From Pseudomonadota bacterium (GTDB lineage: Bacteria; Pseudomonadota; Gammaproteobacteria; Burkholderiales; Burkholderiaceae_C), in NCBI GenBank assembly GCA_023410975.1, contig JAEYPG010000580.1, positions 1 to 11,000 on the forward strand: a stretch of DNA of 11,000 bases. The letters run 5' to 3'. The notes beneath the pieces are model-generated. The model was not told the DNA's origin. It did not search any database and saw only the letters and a list, made by a program, of their open reading frames with translations. The number at the start of each line of letters is the position of its first letter. Position 1 is the first letter of the stretch. Shown here in pieces: positions 6,072-11,000 of this stretch. A program made the position numbers and the translations under genes.

Positions 6072-6439
6072 ATGAGCGATCTCCACTCCCGGCAAGCCTT
6101 TCCCCTGGGCGCCCCGGCCGGAACGCCTCCCATGGCGGTTCCGCAGCTGCGGCTCAAGACGTTGCTGCTGGCCTTGTTGCTGGCCGTGCTGCTGCCTTCT
6201 CTGGGCATCGGCGGCTACGCGACGTGGAGCGCGGCTCGCGCGGGCCAGGCTGCCGCGGAGGCCCGGCTGGTGGATACCGCAGCCGCCCTGGCGCTGGCGG
6301 TGGACCGTGAGATCGCCGGCTATCGCACCGCGGCGTCCGCGCTGGCCACCTCGCGCAGCCTGGATGGCCCGGTGGCCGACCTGGGTGCCTTCGACATGCA
6401 GGCCCGCCGAGTCGCCGACGCACTGGGCACTTCGCTGAT

Positions 6440-6449
6440 GTTGAGTTGA
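6440..6449 (+). repeat. Tandem 5-bp duplication GTTGA-GTTGA causing the kinase frameshift
   Basis: Two perfect adjacent copies of GTTGA occupy 6440-6444 and 6445-6449. The second copy creates the in-frame TGA at 6447. With a single copy the codons read CTG ATG TTG ATC GAG and the kinase frame is continuous. Confidence 0.85.
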
Positions 6450-8398
6450 TCGAGGCTGCGACGATGCGCCAAGTGGTCAACACGGCGCTGCCCCAGGGGG
6501 GCGCGGTCAACCTCGTTCCGGCGGCCGACTACCGGCCCGCGGTGCTCTCGGGCCAGCCGCTCGTCACTCCGCTCGTGCGCGGCACGGTGTCGGGCCATCT
6601 GGTCATCGGCGTGGCGGTGCCGGTGGTGCGCGGGGGACGCGTGCCCTACGTGCTGGCGGTGCGGCTGACCCCCGGGCGGCTGCGGGAGCTGCTGGCCACC
6701 CAGGTGCTGCCGCCAGGGAGCTTTGCCTCCATCACGGACGCGCGCGAGGTCGTGGTGGCGCGCTCGGACGCGCTGCACGAGCAGCTCGCTGGCCGGCAGG
6801 CACTGGCCGGCGTGCGGGCACAGTACGAGGGGCGCGATGCGGGCCTGTTCCATGCGCGGACGCTGGACGGCCTGGAGCGCGTCCTCGCTTTCCAGAGCGT
6901 GCCCGCTGCCCAGGGCTGGCGCGTCTTCGTGGCCGAGCCCGCATCCATTCACGCCTCGGCCTGGCGCGCCCCGCTGCTGGCGCTGGCGGCCGGCGGCGTG
7001 GCGCTGGTGGTGGCCGCCAGCCTCCTGTCCGTGCTGGCCGCGCGCAAGCTGCTGCGCCCGGTGCGCGAGCTGAGCCGGCATGCCCATGCGCTGGCGGACG
7101 GCAGCACCGGCGTGTCGGTCGCCACGCTGGCGCCGGCTCCCATCTGGGAGCTGGAGCAACTGCGCCGGGGCCTGGCGCAGGCCGAGGCCGCGATCGAGGC
7201 GCGCAGCCGCTCCCTGGCCGAGCTCACTGCCACGCTGGACCTGGCAGCAGCCTTCGTGCGCGACCCCCACGGCACCATCCGCTACTGGTCCAGGGGCTGC
7301 GAGGAGCTCTACGGCTGGACGGCGCAGGAAGCCGTGGGCTGCAGCGCGCACGGGTTGCTGCGCACGGTGTTCCCGCAGTCCCTGCAGGAAGTGGAATCGG
7401 CGCTGGCGCGTGAGGGCCGATGGACCGGGGACCTGCGCCACACCACCCGCGACGGGCGCGAGCTGGTGGTCGCGGTGCGCAAGGCACTGCGCCGCGATGC
7501 CCAGGGGCGGCCCTTGTCGGTGGTGGAGTCCGTGACGGACGTGACCGCGGCGCGCCAGGCCGAGGCCGCGCTGGCCGAGCTCAACGCCACGCTGGAGCAG
7601 CAGGTACGCCAGCGCACCGCCGAGCTCGAAAGCATGCTTGACGAGCGCAAGGCGCTGGAGGCCGTGCTGCGCCGGCGTACCAGCCAGGCCGAGGCCGCCA
7701 GCCATGCCAAGAGCGCCTTCCTGGCGCACATGAGCCACGAGTTCCGCACGCCGCTGAACGCCGTCATCGGGCTGAGCCAGCTGCTGCAGCGGCGCGAGCT
7801 GCCTCAGGACGTGGGCCGCTTCGTGGGCCACATCCACGACGCCGGCGAGCAGCTGCTGGCGCTGGTGAGCGACGTGCTCGACCTCTCGCGCATCGAGTCT
7901 GGCGAGATGGTGCTGGAGGCGGTGGACTTCGCGCCGCAGGCACTGCTGGACACGGTGCTGGCACTAGTGCGGCCACAGGCTGACGCCAAGGCGCTGACGC
8001 TGGCGTCCGAGGTGGAGGCGGAATTGCCCGAGCGCCTGGTGGGCGATCCGATGCGGCTGCGCCAGGTGCTGCTGAACCTGCTGTCCAACGCGTTGAAGTT
8101 CACCGCCCAGGGCAGCGTGACGTTGCGCGTGCGCTCGGTGCCGATCGACGAGCAGCACCTGCTGCTGCGCGTGGAGGTGGCGGACAGCGGCATCGGCATC
8201 GACCCGGCGCATCACCAGCGCATCTTCGAGCCCTTCACGCAGGCCGACGGCTCCATCACGCGGCGCTTCGGCGGCACGGGGCTGGGCCTGTCCATCGTGC
8301 GCCGCCTGGTGGACATGATGGGAGGCACGCTGGCGCTGCACAGCGAGCCTGGCAAGGGCAGCGTCTTCAGCGTCGCGCTGCCCCTGCGCCGCGGCTGA
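6446..8398 (+). CDS. Downstream part of the broken histidine kinase (sensor end, HAMP, PAS, kinase core)
   Basis: This frame holds all catalytic parts and would be called as a separate gene. Starting from the TTG at 6446 it has 650 residues: the rest of the Cache-like domain (to ~170), TM2 (174-199), HAMP (~200-255), PAS (262-370, with VRDPHGTIRYWSRGCEELYGW as its core, given here from about 271), and a coiled coil (370-420). HisKA follows with the H-box FLAHMSHEFRTPLN (phospho-acceptor H431). HATPase_c has the N-box LLNLLSNALKF (N548), G1 ADSGIGI (579-585), the F-box IFEPFTQ and G2 GGTGLGLSI (609-617). Without the first membrane segment its Cache part would stay in the cytoplasm, so signalling is unlikely to be normal. 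The TTG overlaps the upstream stop (TTGA), so coupled re-initiation is conceivable. No partner response regulator is adjacent. Confidence 0.75.
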   Translation: MIEAATMRQVVNTALPQGGAVNLVPAADYRPAVLSGQPLVTPLVRGTVSGHLVIGVAVPVVRGGRVPYVLAVRLTPGRLRELLATQVLPPGSFASITDAREVVVARSDALHEQLAGRQALAGVRAQYEGRDAGLFHARTLDGLERVLAFQSVPAAQGWRVFVAEPASIHASAWRAPLLALAAGGVALVVAASLLSVLAARKLLRPVRELSRHAHALADGSTGVSVATLAPAPIWELEQLRRGLAQAEAAIEARSRSLAELTATLDLAAAFVRDPHGTIRYWSRGCEELYGWTAQEAVGCSAHGLLRTVFPQSLQEVESALAREGRWTGDLRHTTRDGRELVVAVRKALRRDAQGRPLSVVESVTDVTAARQAEAALAELNATLEQQVRQRTAELESMLDERKALEAVLRRRTSQAEAASHAKSAFLAHMSHEFRTPLNAVIGLSQLLQRRELPQDVGRFVGHIHDAGEQLLALVSDVLDLSRIESGEMVLEAVDFAPQALLDTVLALVRPQADAKALTLASEVEAELPERLVGDPMRLRQVLLNLLSNALKFTAQGSVTLRVRSVPIDEQHLLLRVEVADSGIGIDPAHHQRIFEPFTQADGSITRRFGGTGLGLSIVRRLVDMMGGTLALHSEPGKGSVFSVALPLRRG

Positions 8399-8428
8399 GC
8401 AAGCGGGGCACCGGGCCAGCGGCGGGAC

Positions 8429-8446
8429 GGCCCGCGCAGGCCTTTT
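8429..8446 (+). terminator. Weak terminator-like hairpin after the histidine kinase
   Basis: GGCC (8429-8432), a six-base loop and GGCC (8439-8442) are followed by TTTT. The stem is only 4 bp, so this is at best a weak signal, although its place 30 bases after the kinase stop codon is sensible. Confidence 0.22.
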
Positions 8447-8447
8447 G

Positions 8448-8453
8448 CACAAT
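8448..8453 (+). promoter_or_regulatory. Possible -10 box giving a leaderless MFS transcript
   Basis: CACAAT ends 6 bases before the MFS start codon, so transcription would begin at or near the A of ATG (8460). No Shine-Dalgarno sequence precedes the ATG, which is consistent with a leaderless mRNA. The -35 region is poor (GGGACG at 8424-8429, three of six matches, 18-bp spacer), so support is limited. Confidence 0.25.
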
Positions 8454-8459
8454 GGCCCG

Positions 8460-9674
8460 ATGAGCTTCACCCCCGCCCCCGCATCGGTTCGGTCCCGCAC
8501 CCGACTCGCTCCCGAAACCGTCGTACTCCTGGCCGGCGTGTGCGCCGCACTGCACGTGGGCAAGCTGCCGCCGGCGATTCCAGCGCTGCAGTCGGCGCTG
8601 GGGCTGACCCTGGTGCAGGCCGGCTTCCTGTTGTCGCTGGTGCAACTGGCCGGCATGGCCGCGGGCTGCGCCTTCGGCGCGTTGGCGGACGGCCTGGGGT
8701 TGCGGCGCAGCATGGCGCTGGGGCTGGGCATCCTGGCGGCGGCCAGCGCGCTGGGGGCGCTGGTGGACGGGGCCGCGCCGCTGCTGGCGTTGCGGGCCGT
8801 CGAGGGCCTGGGATTCCTGCTGGCGGTGTTGCCCGGACCCGGGCTGCTGCGCCAGCTGGTGCCGCCACAGCGCGTGAACGCAGTGCTGGGCCTGTGGGGT
8901 ACCTACATGCCGCTGGGCACGGCGCTGGCGCTGCTGAGCGGGCCGGCGCTCATCGCCGTGCTGGGCTGGCGCGGCTGGTGGCTCGTGGTGGCGGCCGCCT
9001 CGGGGGCGATGGCGTGGGGACTCACGCGCGCCATCCCGGCGTCCGCGCCGGCGGGACCGTCCGCGGGCTGGGGTGCGTGGTGGAGCCGGCTGCGGCACAC
9101 GCTCGGCAGCGCCGGGCCGTGGCTGGTGGCGGCGACCTTCGCGGCCTATTCGAGCCAGTGGCTGGCGGTGGTCGGCTTCCTGCCAGCGATCTACGCGCAC
9201 TCCGGCGTGCCGGCGGGCCTGGCCGGCGTGCTCACGGCGCTGGTCGCGGCGGTGAACATGGTGGGCAACATCGCCTCGGGCCGGGCGCTGCAGCGCGGCG
9301 TGGCGCCTACACGGCTGCTGGTACTGGGCTTCGTGGTGATGGCGCTGGCGGCCGTGGCCGCCTTTGCCGGGCCCACCGGCACGGGCCTGCCGCCGGCCTT
9401 GCGCTACGTGGCGGTGCTGTTGTTCTCGATGGTGGGCGGGGTGATCCCGGCGGCGCTGTTCTCGCTGGCCGTGCGGCTGGCACCCAACGAGCGGGCCGTG
9501 TCCACCACGGTGGGCTGGGTGCAGCAGTGGTCGGCGCTGGGCCAGTTCGCCGGGCCGCCGCTGGTGTCCTGGCTGGCGACCCGGGTGGGCGGCTGGCACT
9601 GGACCTGGGCCGCCACCGGCGCGCTGGCTTCGGCTGGGCTGGTGCTGGCGTGGCGCTTGGCGCGGCGGCTGTGA
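8460..9674 (+). CDS. Major facilitator superfamily (MFS) transporter
   Basis: This 404-residue inner-membrane transporter has about twelve hydrophobic segments in two sets of six. They are separated by a Pro/Ala/Gly-rich cytoplasmic loop at ~190-218. The MFS signature loop between TM2 and TM3 is GALADGLGLRRSM (73-85). The short N-terminus and the pattern KLPPAIPALQSALGLTLVQAG, in part (35-54), are like the CynX/NimT and related small-solute or drug transporters, but the substrate cannot be told. The start is the ATG at 8460. A frame extension to TTG 8445 exists but lies in the promoter-like stretch. The gene begins 61 bp after the kinase on the same strand, so co-transcription is possible, though a weak hairpin and a -10-like box lie between. 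Confidence 0.92.
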   Translation: MSFTPAPASVRSRTRLAPETVVLLAGVCAALHVGKLPPAIPALQSALGLTLVQAGFLLSLVQLAGMAAGCAFGALADGLGLRRSMALGLGILAAASALGALVDGAAPLLALRAVEGLGFLLAVLPGPGLLRQLVPPQRVNAVLGLWGTYMPLGTALALLSGPALIAVLGWRGWWLVVAAASGAMAWGLTRAIPASAPAGPSAGWGAWWSRLRHTLGSAGPWLVAATFAAYSSQWLAVVGFLPAIYAHSGVPAGLAGVLTALVAAVNMVGNIASGRALQRGVAPTRLLVLGFVVMALAAVAAFAGPTGTGLPPALRYVAVLLFSMVGGVIPAALFSLAVRLAPNERAVSTTVGWVQQWSALGQFAGPPLVSWLATRVGGWHWTWAATGALASAGLVLAWRLARRL

Positions 9675-9725
9675 GCGCCGCGCGGCGCTGCTCGCTGCGG
9701 CGACCTGTTCCGGGCCTGCTTCGAA

Positions 9726-9790
9726 AGTGAAGTAAACCCCGTTCGGGCCGAGCCCTTCGACAGGCTCAGGGCGAACGGTGATCGTTCACT
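9726..9790. repeat. REP-like intergenic palindrome
   Basis: Three nested inverted arms are visible: AGTGAA (9726-9731) with TTCACT (9785-9790), CCGTTCG (9739-9745) with CGAACGG (9772-9778), and GAGCC (9750-9754) with GGCTC (9763-9767) around the loop CTTCGACA. The core is the CCGTTCG...GAGCC-CTTCGACA-GGCTC...CGAACGG type that recurs in intergenic DNA of many Burkholderiales (from general knowledge, not searched here). It lies between the convergent MFS and NYN genes, starting about 50 bp after the MFS stop, so it may also serve as a transcription terminator for one or both. Confidence 0.7.
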
Positions 9791-9808
9791 GACGGCTTGG
9801 ACCTGGAA

Positions 9809-10756
9809 TTACACCGCGTCCTGGTTCACCAGGATCCAGACCTTGGGCGCGATCGGCCCGCGGTCGCCCAGGGTGTACTCGTAGGACACGCGCATGCCCT
9901 GGCGCAGCTTCTGCGCATCGCCCGGCGGCAGCGAGCTGAAGGGGAAGAAAATATTGTCCCCGCCGCTATCGGGCGTGATGAAGCCGTAGGTTTCCTTGAG
10001 ATTGGCGATGCGGCCTTGCTGGATGGAGCCGATTTCCGGCTGCACTGCGGGCATGGCGCTGGCCACCGGCGCGGGCGTGGATATGGGCGAGAAAGCGGGT
10101 GCAGGCCGATATTCGGATCGGTGGAACAAGGCGTTCACGATCGGGCTGTTCTCATGAGCCGGATCGTCGATAACCTCGTCCATGCGAATCGGGTAAGTGA
10201 CCTCGTTGAGCAGCATTTGCGAAGTGCGGGTTTCTCGCAGGATGCCGTTGTTGTCGGTGAAGGAGAAATCCCAGCCCAGCACCATCACGCGCGTGCCCAG
10301 GGTGTTGAGCTTGCGCACCAGCGGCAGGAAGTCGCCGTCGGCCGCGATCAGCGCCAGCACGTCGAAGCGCTTGTAGATCGCCATCTCGAAGGCTTCCAGC
10401 GCCAGCCAGACATCGATGCCCTTCTCGCCGTCGCGGCCCTTGGGCAGGAAGTGGGTGGTGACGCCCTCGTACATCAGCACGTCCTCGAAGGAGCGCTCCT
10501 GGTACAGGATGTCGCGCTCTTCCGCCTCGCGGGCCTTGAAACGGCCCTTGAAATAATGGGCGTCAACGATTTGCGTGAATTTGATGTCGGTTTCTTCTTC
10601 GCGGGCAACGCGGGACCGGATGAAATTATGCAGACCCTCGATACTGATTCGAGCTCTGCGGGGGTGGGAATTGGAGTAAAAATTGCTGACGCGCCGGAAA
10701 TAGTTGCCGTCGTAGAAGATGCCGATGCGCGAGAGTTTCTGGGTGTTGGCGAACAT
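9809..10756 (-). CDS. NYN-domain (LabA/DUF88, PIN-like) protein with C-terminal cold-shock-like domain
   Basis: This 315-residue cytoplasmic protein combines a predicted ribonuclease fold with an RNA-binding domain. The NYN part (residues ~8-190) has the expected acidic residues: D16 in GIFYDGNYF, D115 in GEKGIDVWLALEAFE, and D140/D142 in LIAADGDFLPLVRKLNTLG, consistent with a PIN-like metal site. A Pro/Ala-rich linker follows (~215-240). Residues ~245-311 resemble a cold-shock/S1-like beta-barrel: QQGRIANLKETYGFITP, DNIFFPFSSL, and QGMRVSYEY...PIAPKVWIL, matching the G.I......GFI.p..g..iFfh.s.l pattern. The start is the ATG at 10756-10754, which begins MFANTQKLSRIGIFYDG. The frame runs upstream to 10837, but that part is Pro-rich and not domain-like, and no strong ribosome site supports either start. 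The likely role is RNA processing or decay; the target is unknown. Confidence 0.88.
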   Translation of the reverse strand: MFANTQKLSRIGIFYDGNYFRRVSNFYSNSHPRRARISIEGLHNFIRSRVAREEETDIKFTQIVDAHYFKGRFKAREAEERDILYQERSFEDVLMYEGVTTHFLPKGRDGEKGIDVWLALEAFEMAIYKRFDVLALIAADGDFLPLVRKLNTLGTRVMVLGWDFSFTDNNGILRETRTSQMLLNEVTYPIRMDEVIDDPAHENSPIVNALFHRSEYRPAPAFSPISTPAPVASAMPAVQPEIGSIQQGRIANLKETYGFITPDSGGDNIFFPFSSLPPGDAQKLRQGMRVSYEYTLGDRGPIAPKVWILVNQDAV

Positions 10757-11000
10757 GAAGAAAGTTATTGGAACAATCGGTGAAGGGCCTAAAAGAACCC
10801 GCCGCCCTGGACTTGGGGCTGCGATCGGGTTGCGCATTGTGCGTCAAGTGCCGGAGAGAGGCTCTGCCGGCATGTCGCAAATTTTGCCGTGGCAGTCCTT
10901 GGCGCATGGGCGAGCGCGTGGCGGAGGCGCTGCCGCCCGCCCGCCTTGGGCACCGGCTAACCCGAACGGCACGGTGCGCCGGTGGCGGCCGGCGCTTCAG
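10757..11000. other. Upstream region of the NYN gene, no gene seen
   Basis: I see no credible gene in these 244 bases. The DNA near the NYN start (10757-10800) is less GC-rich than its surroundings, as expected of a promoter. On the minus strand TTGACG (10847-10842) resembles a -35 box, but the sequence 17 bases on (TCGCAG) is a poor -10 box, so no promoter is called. No tRNA or other RNA gene fold is evident. Confidence 0.4.

Larger units (their letters stand above)
6072..8398 (+). pseudogene. Membrane sensor histidine kinase, frame broken by a 5-bp duplication
   Basis: Two overlapping frames make one kinase. The first (6072-6449, 125 residues) has a ~28-residue cytoplasmic start, a membrane segment (~29-52, LKTLLLALLLAVLLPSLGI) and the first helices of a periplasmic double-Cache-type sensor, then stops at TGA 6447-6449. 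The second (from 6446) continues the same sensor domain. Just before the stop, GTTGA occurs twice in tandem (6440-6449). Deleting one copy gives an uninterrupted junction, SLMLIEAATMRQVVNT, and a protein of 773 residues: TM1, Cache-like sensor, TM2 (~297-322), HAMP, PAS (~385-490), coiled coil, HisKA and HATPase, with no receiver domain. As read, the kinase is cut in its sensor domain. Alternative explanations are a sequencing or assembly error, or a reversible slip. An in-frame ATG at 6132 is an alternative start. Confidence 0.8.

Noticed and set aside
4774..6075. Long plus-strand frame opposite the diguanylate cyclase
   Set aside because: The composition is typical antisense readthrough (Ala/Gln/Val/His-rich) and the opposite strand carries a complete GGDEF protein.
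6072..6449. Idea that the two kinase frames are two natural separate proteins with a TTGA overlap
   Set aside because: The first ends in the middle of the sensor domain, and removal of one GTTGA copy restores a seamless family-like sequence, so a break is the simpler reading.
6320..7837. 505-codon minus-strand frame opposite the histidine kinase
   Set aside because: It has His/Gln/Arg-rich low-complexity protein without domains, and the kinase boxes on the plus strand explain the region.
8367..9730. Long frames on both strands overlapping the MFS gene
   Set aside because: Their products are repetitive Arg/Gln/Ala/Gly chains. The MFS frame has twelve hydrophobic segments and the signature loop.
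9797..10783. 328-codon plus-strand frame opposite the NYN gene
   Set aside because: It contains many plausible-looking stretches but no recognisable domain. The minus-strand frame has two domains with conserved residues.
1..11000. CRISPR arrays, tRNA/rRNA genes, transposases, phage genes, toxin-antitoxin pairs or defence clusters
   Set aside because: I looked for regularly spaced repeats, RNA gene landmarks and the corresponding protein motifs on both strands and saw none.

Overview
The window is very GC-rich DNA with dense third-position G/C bias. It carries DctP-type (TRAP) and GntR/FCD remnants, a GGDEF protein and a LuxR-type regulator. It also has an intergenic palindrome of the CCGTTCG...GGCTC...CGAACGG type that is common in Burkholderiales. 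This mix suggests a betaproteobacterium of the order Burkholderiales, probably Comamonadaceae-like; that is an inference from gene style and no marker gene is present.

Layout. (1) 1-301: the C-terminal receiver domain of a protein that begins outside the window. (2) 302-1342: a decayed transport locus. It holds a short ORF, a leftward dctP remnant with an internal deletion and two compensating frameshifts, and, abutting it, a rightward GntR/FCD regulator that has lost its DNA-binding half. Both genes lost their 5' ends, as if a once-divergent pair had its centre removed. (3) 1376-2713: an intact leftward membrane flavohaem reductase. Behind it lies what looks like the last ~45 codons of an outer-membrane efflux channel (2788-2925). 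(4) 3211-4709: a divergent pair, a LuxR-type response regulator (leftward) and a small secreted beta-sandwich-like protein (rightward). They share a 215-bp promoter region with a TGTAC-N3-GTACA dyad. (5) 4750-5763: a soluble diguanylate cyclase, convergent with the secreted protein across a long hairpin. (6) 6072-8398: a membrane sensor histidine kinase, divergent from the cyclase. Its reading frame is broken by a 5-bp tandem duplication, and removing one copy restores a 773-residue kinase. (7) 8460-9674: an MFS transporter. (8) 9726-9790: a REP-like palindrome. (9) 9809-10756: a NYN/PIN-like nuclease domain fused to a cold-shock-like RNA-binding domain, leftward.

Functionally this is a mixed neighbourhood of signalling genes (receiver, LuxR regulator, cyclase, histidine kinase) and envelope or transport genes, not one large operon. 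Genes are mostly single units in alternating orientation. I see no CRISPR array, rRNA, tRNA, transposase or convincing multi-gene novel system. The most interesting items are the slippage-type break in the histidine kinase, the regulator/secreted-protein pair with its shared dyad, the NYN-cold-shock fusion, and the deletion scar joining dctP to the FCD regulator.
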